Assembly: GCA_035294325.1 (NCBI GenBank)
Contig: DATGLE010000128.1
Coordinates: 1-48,435 of the forward strand
Length of the DNA stretch: 48,435 nucleotides
From: DATGLE01 sp035294325
GTDB lineage: Bacteria; Chloroflexota; Ktedonobacteria; Ktedonobacterales; Ktedonobacteraceae
Direction: 5' to 3'
Shown here in pieces: positions 34,987 to 42,537 of this stretch. Under the pieces are notes generated by a model. It did no database searches. It was not told the origin of the DNA and worked only from the letters and a program-made list of their open reading frames with translations. Every line of letters starts with the position of its first letter. Position 1 is the first letter of the stretch. The translations under genes and the position numbers were made by a program.

Positions 34987-36630
34987 TTAGAGACGGCCAT
35001 CCAGTCCCCCTTTCTGCATCACGGCGAAGTATTTGCGTAAGGCATCGGCCACTTTCGCCGATGCCCGCTGATATTTGTCGCCGCCGGTGGCTCCGGGAAA
35101 CATGACTTTCATAATCGCGCTAGTACTCGCCCCGTCCACAAAGAACATCTCCCCGATGCGTCTTTCACGCTCGGAAAGGGTGAGCTTTTCCCCTTCGGCC
35201 ACTTCGGCCCCTTCGCTTCCACTTCGATCCGCGTAATTCGCCCCTTCGACGGGACCGCTCGCCGCTCGCTTGCTCGAAGTGGGGACCGAAGTGGAACCCG
35301 AAGGGGAAACGCCGCCTGCTTGCGAAGTGGGGACCGAAGTGGATAGCGAAGGGGCGGCGCCGCCTGGGGGAACTGGGAAAGAGAGCGCCGGGTAGTGCGC
35401 TGTCTGTTCGGGCAGCGAGTGCCCGCGTGTCATCCAGTCGGCTTTACGAAAGGGCGGCAATCCGAAGAACTGGAACAGGGCTTCATTGGTCACAAGCGGG
35501 GCGCGCACGAACGCCGGGACATCCATGCCTTCGGCCAGCATCATTGAGAGTCCTGCGCCTGCTGTTTGCAGCGTGCGCTCGGCATCACTGGCAAGCGCCC
35601 CTTTCATGAGCCGGCTGCACGAGGTCTTATCACCCCCGCCATAGATGCGCGTTTTATAGTTGGCCTGCGCCGCCGTACTTTGCCCGATCTCTTTGGTGAG
35701 CGCGGTCTGGCTGGCGACCCAGGCAAAGATGCAGAACTGGCGCCCGCCGCGCCCGATTTTGTCCAGGAGATCTATCGCCTCCGGGCAGCGGGCGAAGACT
35801 TCGGGCAGTTCATCGATAAAGACAAAAATGGGCCTGGTGCGCCAGGAAAAGTCGCCCTGCTCTTCCTGGGCATTGCGGCGGGCAATCTCCGTTACCAGCG
35901 AGGAAAGCAGATCCTTTATCTCTGGGCCTTCCTTGAGGGGGCGCTTATTCGCCAGTCGATCATAGATCGGCTTCCAGACCTCAATTCCCCGCGCATCATT
36001 CACCGCTTTGACATTGGCGGCAAACGGATTGATGCAGTAGGTCTGGCAGGTGCCGACCATCTGCATCATTGCCAGGCGGAAGCGATTGGACTTGCCCTTG
36101 CCGGAGGATGACACATCGATGACGTGATACATCTCGGTGAGCGGGATGGCGATGGCTCCCCCTTCGCTGTCACCGAAGTAGACATGGCCCTTTGCATTGA
36201 AGGCATGCACCACGTCCAGTACGCTCGACAGCTCGAAGCGCGGCGGAATCCAGGGACCTTGCTGTGAGGAAGCGCCCGCCGGGGCTGGTGGCCTTTCCTC
36301 TTCCCGCTCTTGCTTGGGCTGCGCCACCTCCGGGGTAGACATGCCCAGGAGGCGCCGCAGCTTTGCCCCTGCCGACTGGTCAGGATGATAGACTTCCTGC
36401 TCATCGAGGACCAGGGCCTCGACTTGTGCGCTCACCGCCTCGGGAGGGGGGAAGAAAAAACGCACAATGGCGTCACTATGCCGGGCGACCACAAAGGAGG
36501 CAATGCCAGAAACAACCAGGCCCGTTGGTCCGGCGTGCATCAAGGCGTCAAGCGCTCCGCCGGCGAGAAAGGTCCCGCCGGTGAGAAGCACTTGCTCTTT
36601 GGTAATATCGCGAATGGAGCGGATCGTCAT
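34987..36630 (-). CDS. FtsK/TraD-like DNA translocase ATPase
   Basis: A 547-residue protein. The N-terminus has one or two helices (LLTGGTFLAGGALDALM), then a linker and a RecA-like motor domain (about 140-430) with Walker A SSSGKGKSN at 174-182 and Walker B IFVFIDELPE at 268-277, plus IGRGGRQFCIFAWVASQT. A Ser/Pro/Gly-rich linker with STSVPTS repeats leads to a C-terminal HTH-like domain (LSERERRIGEMFFVDGASTS). This architecture suits a conjugative double-stranded DNA pump like those of AICEs. The ATG at 36630 lies two bases after the upstream stop. Confidence 0.85.
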   Translation of the reverse strand: MTIRSIRDITKEQVLLTGGTFLAGGALDALMHAGPTGLVVSGIASFVVARHSDAIVRFFFPPPEAVSAQVEALVLDEQEVYHPDQSAGAKLRRLLGMSTPEVAQPKQEREEERPPAPAGASSQQGPWIPPRFELSSVLDVVHAFNAKGHVYFGDSEGGAIAIPLTEMYHVIDVSSSGKGKSNRFRLAMMQMVGTCQTYCINPFAANVKAVNDARGIEVWKPIYDRLANKRPLKEGPEIKDLLSSLVTEIARRNAQEEQGDFSWRTRPIFVFIDELPEVFARCPEAIDLLDKIGRGGRQFCIFAWVASQTALTKEIGQSTAAQANYKTRIYGGGDKTSCSRLMKGALASDAERTLQTAGAGLSMMLAEGMDVPAFVRAPLVTNEALFQFFGLPPFRKADWMTRGHSLPEQTAHYPALSFPVPPGGAAPSLSTSVPTSQAGGVSPSGSTSVPTSSKRAASGPVEGANYADRSGSEGAEVAEGEKLTLSERERRIGEMFFVDGASTSAIMKVMFPGATGGDKYQRASAKVADALRKYFAVMQKGGLDGRL

Positions 36631-36632
36631 GG

Positions 36633-37166
36633 TTATGCCTTCTTCCATCCTAATTCCAGGAAATGGATGCCAACGGTCCCGAAAAAGCCGACGATAAAAG
36701 AGCACATCACGGCAAAGCCGAGATGGCCCCAGAAGCCGCTGCCGATAGCACCGTAGTTGAAGTCCGTCCACATATTAAAGCCGACCACGCCCCAACTGAG
36801 CGTGCGGAAAATGCTGCCCATCATCTTGCCAGGGCGATGCGCCGCGTGAAGCGCGTGCTCGTAGCCGGCAATGAAGGCCAGGTACAGGAACTCGATCCCC
36901 CACCCGAAGACCGTTGCCATCGCATCGCTACTGGAGGGATTGCCGAAGATCAGATCAGGGATTTGCAGGAGGATGCCCCAATCGGGCTGGAACAGCTTCA
37001 CGCTGCCACCGTGTGTGATGAAGGCTTCGTTGGTTTGGACCTGGGTAAGCAAAACGACGAGGAAGAAGAGCAGGAGCGCGATTCCAACGGTGAAAAAGAA
37101 GAAGGCCGATTGGCGTGAGGTGCCCGAAGTGGCGCCGCTCGCGCCAGGGCTTGCTGGTGCGGTCAT
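36633..37166 (-). CDS. Four-helix membrane protein of the transfer cluster
   Basis: A 177-residue integral membrane protein with a short Ser/Gly/Thr tail and four helices (FFFFTVGIALLLFFLVVLLT, VFGWGIEFLYLAFIAGYEH, IFRTLSWGVVGFNMWTDF, FAVMCSFIVGFFGTVGIHF). It ends two bases before the FtsK-like gene start, so they are translationally linked and probably work together. ATG at 37166 follows AAAGGA. No family recognised. Confidence 0.7.
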   Translation of the reverse strand: MTAPASPGASGATSGTSRQSAFFFFTVGIALLLFFLVVLLTQVQTNEAFITHGGSVKLFQPDWGILLQIPDLIFGNPSSSDAMATVFGWGIEFLYLAFIAGYEHALHAAHRPGKMMGSIFRTLSWGVVGFNMWTDFNYGAIGSGFWGHLGFAVMCSFIVGFFGTVGIHFLELGWKKA

Positions 37167-37266
37167 AGCGTGTGTCCTTTCCTTTCAGAACTTGATGCGG
37201 GAATGGCCCGCGATACGAACGGGAACGGCCACAGACAGCATGGACCGTTCCCCTAACGATCTCCGA

Positions 37267-37680
37267 CTACTTCCACCCGCAGGTGGGATCAATGCCGAGC
37301 GCCACGAGCTGCTGGCCGACCTGTCCAACCGGCACGCGTACCTTGTGCGTCGTCTCCTCGCAGTCAAAATCGCCATACAGGATGTCGCGCATCTCTGGCT
37401 GGTGGGCGACATCCCAAATCTGAGCATCAAAGTGTCCCTGGGCGCTGCGATGCACGGCTGGCACACCCGCCGCATAGGCTTCTCTCCAGGACATCCCACC
37501 ACCCCTTCGCCCGATCAGGTCCCTGAGCAGGTCCACAAGTTGGGCGAATTGCTCAGGTCGTTTTGCTATGCTGTCGAGAGAGGACAGCAGGCCCGCCAAA
37601 AAGACGCTGGCAAAGCCAATCCCACCGAGAACCATAACGGCCAGAAGACGAACAATCTCAACCAGGTCTGTTCCGGTCAT
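37267..37680 (-). CDS. Hypothetical membrane-anchored protein
   Basis: A 137-residue protein with one N-terminal helix (LLAVMVLGGIGFASVFLAGL) and a soluble remainder (REAYAAGVPAVHRSAQGHFD, YGDFDCEETTHKVRVPVGQV). ATG at 37680. A conserved leader repeat (37717-37764) lies about 37 bases upstream of the start. It precedes the four-helix gene by 100 bases on the same strand. Function unknown. Confidence 0.6.
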   Translation of the reverse strand: MTGTDLVEIVRLLAVMVLGGIGFASVFLAGLLSSLDSIAKRPEQFAQLVDLLRDLIGRRGGGMSWREAYAAGVPAVHRSAQGHFDAQIWDVAHQPEMRDILYGDFDCEETTHKVRVPVGQVGQQLVALGIDPTCGWK

Positions 37681-37716
37681 CTTTGCTTACGCTCCTTTCG
37701 TTCTCTCAGCCCGTCC

Positions 37717-37764
37717 GTCAGGCTGGCGCCTGCCCATGAGTCGTCCCACAGGCAAGCGTCAACC
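37717..37764 (-). repeat. Conserved leader repeat, copy A
   Basis: On the minus strand it begins GGTTGACGC and ends GGCAGGCGCCAGCCTGAC. The second block can form a CAGGC/GCCTG stem. Two related copies precede the genes starting at 38088 and 39074. TTGACG resembles a -35 box, but a matching -10 is not evident. Confidence 0.75.
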
Positions 37765-37782
37765 AGACCGCAGTGGTTTCGA

Positions 37783-38088
37783 TTAGCTGTTCCGTGCTGG
37801 AACGGCATGACCGCACCAGGGGCAGACGGCTGTGCGTTGTGAAACATACTGTGGACACTCTGGTTCCGCGCACGGAAGAAGTGAGAGTCCGGCTCGTAGA
37901 TCGGAGAGAATGGCCTCGACGGCCTGGATACGACTTTGCTGTGCTGCGATCACCTCTTCGCGGGAGCGCCCCCAATGAGCGAGTTGGGCGTCCCATTCGC
38001 CTCGCGTTATGGCTCCGATACTTTCCTCACAGTCCTCAATAGTTTCCTGGTAGAAGGCTGCCCGCGCGGCGTCTTCTTGTTCTTGCAT
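37783..38088 (-). CDS. Helical protein with C-terminal zinc ribbon
   Basis: A 101-residue protein, ATG at 38088 after AAAGGACGAG. A long helix (EDAARAAFYQETIEDCEESI and EEVIAAQQSRIQAVEAILSD) precedes a zinc-ribbon-like end with CAEPECPQYV and CPWCGHAVP, giving four paired cysteines. The start is fixed by its position behind leader copy B. Role unknown. Confidence 0.65.
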   Translation of the reverse strand: MQEQEDAARAAFYQETIEDCEESIGAITRGEWDAQLAHWGRSREEVIAAQQSRIQAVEAILSDLRAGLSLLPCAEPECPQYVSQRTAVCPWCGHAVPARNS

Positions 38089-38121
38089 GATACTCGTCCT
38101 TTCCAGGTATCCAACCTGACT

Positions 38122-38172
38122 ATCAGGCTGGCGCATGTCCGTGAACGGATGGCCCACGAGCATGCGTCAACC
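38122..38172 (-). repeat. Conserved leader repeat, copy B
   Basis: Same sequence family as 37717-37764 and 39112-39159, here 34 bases upstream of the 38088 start. It differs at scattered positions and is 2-3 bases longer. Confidence 0.75.
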
Positions 38173-38287
38173 GAGCGCTGGCGCAGAGATTGCGATACGT
38201 TCCCTGAGCGCCTTCTCCGCCAGGCGCAGGGGAGTTCCTTTCTGGCCTGACCGCGAGTTTCGCGGTCAGGCCGCACCCTGTTCAGTG

Positions 38288-38539
38288 TCACGAATGGTCG
38301 TGCGGCAAGAACATCCCGCCGCACTCTGCACACCAGACCTTCCCGTCCCCATCTGGTTCAGCACTGGCACCGTCCTCATAGCGGCATGGCTGCCGGCACT
38401 CTTCGCTGTGGCAAGCGCCGCACGAGCACAAGACATACCGGCAGCTTGGACAGAGCGCAAGAGGATGTGGCTGCTGCTGCGCTATACGTTGGGGCAGATC
38501 GGTAGGAACGGTCAGCCGGGGGAGATGGAGGAACTTCAT
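38288..38539 (-). CDS. Cys-rich small protein
   Basis: An 83-residue protein: after MKFLHLPRLTVPTDLPQRIA come CPSCRYVLCSCGACHSEECR and VWCAECGGMFLPHDH, with nine Cys and several His suggesting two zinc sites. ATG at 38539 follows AAGGGGG and overlaps the stop of the preceding small gene (ATGA). Function unknown. Confidence 0.65.
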   Translation of the reverse strand: MKFLHLPRLTVPTDLPQRIAQQQPHPLALCPSCRYVLCSCGACHSEECRQPCRYEDGASAEPDGDGKVWCAECGGMFLPHDHS

Positions 38540-38634
38540 GCTGCCCCCTTGCCCTGTTCAATCTGAACAAGAATCCCTTCAAGGGACCAGGTGGCGATGC
38601 AGCCCCTTGAGAGGATCTTGAGGAGCTTTGACAT
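38536..38634 (-). CDS. 32-residue peptide coupled to the next gene
   Basis: MSKLLKILSRGCIATWSLEG followed by ILVQIEQGKGAA, with an ATG at 38634 after AAGGAG. Its stop overlaps the following start (ATGA), which indicates real translation. It could simply be a leader that couples translation of the Cys-rich gene. Confidence 0.5.
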   Translation of the reverse strand: MSKLLKILSRGCIATWSLEGILVQIEQGKGAA

Positions 38635-38746
38635 GGTGATAGAATCTCCTTGAAACTTGTGACAACGGGTTTCAACAGTGGTGCGGGGCCTGCTCACAAC
38701 AAGCCCCGCACGTCGCCCACCTCCGCGCAAGGTGGGCCACATGGCG

Positions 38747-39074
38747 CTAATAGGGACGATGAGAGGTGGTTGCTGGTGGCGCAAGCAATGGCTGTTCTGA
38801 AACCGCGTAAGGATACGGTGCGAGCGTGTTGACGACCTGATAGCCGTTTCGCGGCAGGCCGAAGCGCTGGAGAAACGCGTCAAAGGCTTCAAAATCCTCT
38901 GGCGAGGCCAGATAATTGACAATGCATCTGCACCATCGCCTCTTGCCCGCAATGCACCCGAAGCGCCTGGGTGCTATCGGTGTACTGGGCCGCGATAGCT
39001 GGCAGGCTTACCCGCCCGCCCTCTGTGACCGTTTCAACAACTTTTCGCCAATTGCTTGTTTGACCGTAGTACAT
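38747..39074 (-). pseudogene. Hypothetical gene broken by a frameshift
   Basis: The ATG at 39074 follows AAAGGGG: MYYGQTSNWRKVVETVTEGG, RVSLPAIAAQYTDSTQALRV, then near residue 50 the frame turns into a short dead end. In the next frame the sequence continues CIVNYLASPEDFEAFDAFLQ, RFGLPRNGYQVVNTLAPYPY to a stop at 38747, clearly protein-like. One indel around 38915-38945 would give a single product of about 108 residues. No family recognised. Confidence 0.6.
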
Positions 39075-39111
39075 GCTGGTCCCCTTTCTGTGGACTCATC
39101 CAGCCTACTCC

Positions 39112-39159
39112 GTCAGGCTGGCGCCTGCCCGCGAATTGCTCCACGAGCACGCGTCAACC
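39112..39159 (-). repeat. Conserved leader repeat, copy C
   Basis: Third copy of the leader, 37 bases upstream of the start at 39074. It is closest to copy A (GTCAGGCTGGCGCCTGCCC is identical as read on the plus strand). Confidence 0.75.
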
Positions 39160-39380
39160 GTGCCAGCAGGTACAGCACTGCTCTGCACTGGTGCAGCACA
39201 ATCCCGTACCGAAAATGACCACTCACCGAGAAAGATGCTTGTTCTTCGGCTTGCAGAGCGGGATGATATGCCTTTAGTTGGATGTCTGCCCTGCGCATCG
39301 GTACGGAACTGTGCTGCACCAGAGGTGTACCGATGCACAGGCAAAGGATCGGATACGCCGCCCGCTACATGGCGAACACT

Positions 39381-39551
39381 CTATGGCTCTGGTTTGGTGA
39401 GCTTGCCATCCTCCCAGTTCCTGCCTGCCCATGCCTTCGCGCAGCGCCGGCAGTAGGGAACATAGGTCAAGCGTCTCTCAATCACAAAGGTCACAATCTG
39501 AAAGTACCGGCATTCTCGATGTTCCGTGCAGTGATAGCAATAATCGAGCAT
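39381..39551 (-). CDS. 56-residue Cys-rich protein
   Basis: MLDYCYHCTEHRECRYFQIV, then TFVIERRLTYVPYCRRCAKA and WAGRNWEDGKLTKPEP. The four pairs of Cys/His (CYHC, HREC, CRRC) look like a zinc knuckle or ribbon. ATG at 39551 has an excellent GGAGG site. It is located between the sigma-like gene and the leader-repeat region. Function unknown. Confidence 0.6.
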   Translation of the reverse strand: MLDYCYHCTEHRECRYFQIVTFVIERRLTYVPYCRRCAKAWAGRNWEDGKLTKPEP

Positions 39552-39564
39552 CGCGTTCCTCCAT

Positions 39565-41043
39565 TCATGTCTGGCTGGCTGGATCAGTACGCTGCTCCTG
39601 CCTGGCTTTCAAGTAGGCCGATGCGGTAGAGAAGGGGACATGGGCCTCCCGTATCAGCCCACTGACCGTGATACGGGCGCCACTTCTCTGCAACCGGGCA
39701 TAGGCTTCCTCAAGCCGCTGCTGGCTCAACGCGTGCTGCTGGTGGCGGGTGCGTCCGTACCGCAGCGGATGAAGATGCTGTAAGTACTGCTGAGCCGTAT
39801 CGGTGCCGACATGCGCCAGCTTAGCTAAGGCTTTGACCGTCAATGGTTGCCCGGCCTCTTGCAACTGGGCATAGGCGGCCTCAAGGCGTTCGTGTGGAGG
39901 TATTCCCTCCAGCATTTGTAGTTGCTGCTTGCGCTGATGGCGCTGCTGATTCTGTTCACACAAATGAGGGTCCTGTGCCCACAAGTAGCACGTGGCCGTA
40001 TCGCTGCTAACATGCGCCAGTTTGGCTAAGGCTTTGATCGTGAGGGGCTGTCCGGCCTCTTGCAAGTGGTGCGCGGCACGAGAGAGCCGGGCGAGGTGCT
40101 GAGACTGTCCCTCGTCCTTGCCAAAGAGAGAGTGTGGGGCCAGGGGAGGCTCCGCCTCCTGATAAGCGGGCATCTGCTCACGCAGCAGGGAAAACAGGGT
40201 CACGAGCGCGCATTGTTCCTGATACCGAATGCGATGCCGTGGGAGAGGTTCTCCCGCTTCGACTGTCGCACGCTCCAATTGGGTTTGGGAAAGCGGTGCG
40301 CAGGTAAAGAGGCCGTAGCGCTGCGCCAGAAGCGTGCGCTGCTCCTCTGGTAACGCATCGAGCGCCTGATAGAGCATCTGATAATCTTTCGTCTCCTGCG
40401 CATAGGGGGAGGCGGGAAGAACCGATGTCGGCAGGGTTTCATGAAAAGGCGTGTCCTCATCCTCTGGATCAGGCAGGTCTAAACTGAGAGAGGGGGGAAC
40501 AGAGGCCAGGCGCAGCACCTGCCAGCGCACCTGGCTGCGGGTCATCCCCGTCAGGAACGTGAGGGGATCGCGTGCCGCTAGGATGATCTCCATCTGCTGC
40601 CACATGTGCAAACACACATTCTGAACCAGATCCTGCGCGTCCAGATGTGGACAGGCCCAACTGTAGGCCCTGGCATACCAGATAGCGATACGCTTGAGGC
40701 GCGGCAGGATCCTCAACACCAGGGCGGCGCGAGCCTCGTAGTCGCCGGCGCGAGCGCGCTCAACCAGCCGGCATTCCTCCTCTGTGGCACCTGCGGGCAG
40801 GCTGACAGCCTCTGATGCATCCACAAAAACCTGATCCGTCGTGAGATCGTCGGCGAGCGGCCCCGTATCGACAGAAAGAGAAGTATCGGCCAAAAGGTCA
40901 TCAGGTAAAACGTATGGCTCGACGAGCGAATGTATTTCCTGAGCGCGGTTCTCTTGCCCTGTGTCCTCCGTCTCATCAGAAAACACGGGTGTCCAGGGCA
41001 CAGGGCAAGCAAAGGAAGACGATGAAAGGGAAAGACTTTGCAT
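39565..41043 (-). CDS. Sigma-70-like protein with three C-terminal HTH repeats
   Basis: A 492-residue protein. Residues 90-170 resemble sigma region 2 (RLVERARAGDYEARAALVLR, YSWACPHLDAQDLVQNVCLH) and residues 222-290 region 4 (DALPEEQRTLLAQRYGLF). The C-terminal 180 residues hold three copies of one helical module, about 319-354, 386-421 and 443-479, such as AGQPLTVKALAKLAHVGTDT. A related HTH ends the membrane protein at 33808. The ATG at 41043 has AAAGGA. It could be a dedicated sigma factor for the element's genes; the repeats may read several DNA sites. No standard family has this whole layout that I know of. Confidence 0.75.
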   Translation of the reverse strand: MQSLSLSSSSFACPVPWTPVFSDETEDTGQENRAQEIHSLVEPYVLPDDLLADTSLSVDTGPLADDLTTDQVFVDASEAVSLPAGATEEECRLVERARAGDYEARAALVLRILPRLKRIAIWYARAYSWACPHLDAQDLVQNVCLHMWQQMEIILAARDPLTFLTGMTRSQVRWQVLRLASVPPSLSLDLPDPEDEDTPFHETLPTSVLPASPYAQETKDYQMLYQALDALPEEQRTLLAQRYGLFTCAPLSQTQLERATVEAGEPLPRHRIRYQEQCALVTLFSLLREQMPAYQEAEPPLAPHSLFGKDEGQSQHLARLSRAAHHLQEAGQPLTIKALAKLAHVSSDTATCYLWAQDPHLCEQNQQRHQRKQQLQMLEGIPPHERLEAAYAQLQEAGQPLTVKALAKLAHVGTDTAQQYLQHLHPLRYGRTRHQQHALSQQRLEEAYARLQRSGARITVSGLIREAHVPFSTASAYLKARQEQRTDPASQT

Positions 41044-41069
41044 GCGCGGATTCCTTTCTGCACTTGATG

Positions 41070-41852
41070 CTATAGGGCCATCTCTGGCAAGCCAATCGTT
41101 AGCCGCCACATCATCTCCTGGCGCTCCGGCGAGAAGTGAGGGACCGCATCGATCAGGTGTCCTTTGCGGGTGAGACGATGCCATCTCTGGAGTTGCACCA
41201 GCAGGTGGCAGCGAGCTTTGACGACAAGCGCCTGTGCGTGTTCCTGACCTCCATAGAGCAGGTCCATGAGCTTATCGATCATGGTTTGGAAGAATGCCTG
41301 CTGGAGGTAGAACTGACGGCTTCTGCGCTCCTGCGTTGGGAGAGAAGGCTCGTTTTGCACAACCAGAAGCAGCGCTTCCTGCACATCGCGGTTGGAGACT
41401 TCTGCCACCTCCATCGGCGATAAGGCAGGAGTCGAAGCAGGGGCAGGAAGGGACGAGAACGCGGCCTCGTTGGGGAAAAGGTGGATCTCTGCCGCATGGG
41501 TACGCAGGTGCGAGAGAATGTCCTGTGGGTCACGCTTGCGGGTGTGCCGGTGGTCTTCCCACTCCAACCGGACATCCCACACCTCGGCAAACGCAAGCTG
41601 GTTTTCGTTCAGGACCACCGTGTAGCCATCCCCGTTCGCGACCAGCGCGGGCGAAGCCGCCACACGCGCCAGGTAGAGATCGTCCTCCAACTGGCGATGA
41701 ACCTGAATGAAGGAGAGACCATCCCGACTGGCGTCAGCACGAAGGGTGGAGGGATCGTCCGCGTCGCTTTCATCCGAAAGCAGGTCCGCCGGCAGCACGC
41801 ACGTGGTCACGTAACCGATCCGTTGCGCGAAGGAACATCGTGCAGTTTTCAC
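41070..41852 (-). CDS. Unknown protein, paralogue of the gene at 44682-45452
   Basis: A 260-residue protein, GTG start at 41852 after AGGAG. It begins SFAQRIGYVTTCVLPADLLS and ends RWHRLTRKGHLIDAVPHFSP with EMMWRLTIGLP. The N- and C-terminal blocks are shared with the protein of 44682-45452; the middle differs. Long helices (MIDKLMDLLYGGQEHAQALV, VKARCHLLVQLQRWH) dominate the second half. It lies 26 bases upstream of the sigma-like gene, so it may work with it. Function unknown. Confidence 0.6.
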   Translation of the reverse strand: MKTARCSFAQRIGYVTTCVLPADLLSDESDADDPSTLRADASRDGLSFIQVHRQLEDDLYLARVAASPALVANGDGYTVVLNENQLAFAEVWDVRLEWEDHRHTRKRDPQDILSHLRTHAAEIHLFPNEAAFSSLPAPASTPALSPMEVAEVSNRDVQEALLLVVQNEPSLPTQERRSRQFYLQQAFFQTMIDKLMDLLYGGQEHAQALVVKARCHLLVQLQRWHRLTRKGHLIDAVPHFSPERQEMMWRLTIGLPEMAL

Positions 41853-42172
41853 AAAATGGCTCCTTTCCCGCCCTGCTGGGCAGGCACTACTCGGAGCCTG
41901 TGGGTTATGCTATAATCCACACAGGCCCGACGTTTTCAGCATATGCGCTGGACGGTTTCCAAGCGGGTCAGCGCATATGTGTTCGGCCTCAGAGCCGCTT
42001 GCAGTTACCAGATGCAAGTGGCTCTTGCTATAAGGTTAAACAATTTGGAATTTTCTCAGGATAATAATTATCCTGGAAAAATTATATACCCAGGAAAAAT
42101 AATTTGTCAAGAGATGCTAATTTATGCTATGCTTCTCTTATGGGTTCATTTGAAAGTCGCCACGAGGTGCGC
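41853..42172. promoter_or_regulatory. Divergent promoter region with operator-like repeats
   Basis: This gap separates the minus-strand unit (start 41852) from the plus-strand cargo (start 42173). Plus-strand promoter: TTGTCA (42104-42109), 18 bases, TATGCT (42128-42133). Just before it are two direct repeats CC(T/A)GGAAAAAT(T/A)AT at 42072-42085 and 42090-42103, a likely operator. Further left CATATGCGCT (41940-41949) and AGCGCATATG (about 41970-41979) are inverted repeats, and a TATAAT lies within GCCTGTGGGTTATGCTATAA. Confidence 0.6.
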
Positions 42173-42442
42173 ATGCTCAAGAACATCGATACGAACCGTG
42201 AGTACATGACAACGCCTGAAGCCGCTGCACGCTCAGGCTTGACAAGAATTTACGTTGCCCAGCTACTTAGAAAAGGCGTGTTAGAAGGCTTTCAGCTGAG
42301 TAGGGAATGGTTCGTATACTCCGACTCACTAGAGAAGTTTCTCGCCTCTCCGCGCAAACCAGGTCCTAGAGGACCGCGTAAACATCTGAAAGATCATATG
42401 CAGTCAAGCATGAGTCAGGAGGATATCCCGTCTCACCCTTAG
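42173..42442 (+). CDS. Excisionase-type helix-turn-helix protein
   Basis: An 89-residue DNA-binding protein. YMTTPEAAARSGLTRIYVAQ, LLRKGVLEGFQLSREWFVYS and DSLEKFLASPRKPGPRGPRK match the MerR/excisionase wHTH pattern, with a basic tail. ATG at 42173 follows GAGGTG. Its AT-rich codon use and its own promoter differ from the surrounding genes. It could be a second directionality factor, or the regulator of this cargo acting on the operator repeats upstream. Confidence 0.75.
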   Translation: MLKNIDTNREYMTTPEAAARSGLTRIYVAQLLRKGVLEGFQLSREWFVYSDSLEKFLASPRKPGPRGPRKHLKDHMQSSMSQEDIPSHP

Positions 42443-42537
42443 AAGCAAGTCTACTGTATCCGGCAGGCAGAAGTGAATATCGTTCCTATCGCTTCGACTT
42501 ATCGTTTATATCGTTTGCTTATCGTCGAGAGGAAGCG

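Noticed and set aside
34198..35040. 280-codon plus-strand frame
   Set aside because: It is antisense to the HTH membrane protein gene and the FtsK-like gene end, without recognisable domains.
37717..39159. Integron attC sites
   Set aside because: The three leader repeats sit upstream of start codons and lack the paired R/L boxes of attC; no IntI-type integrase is present.
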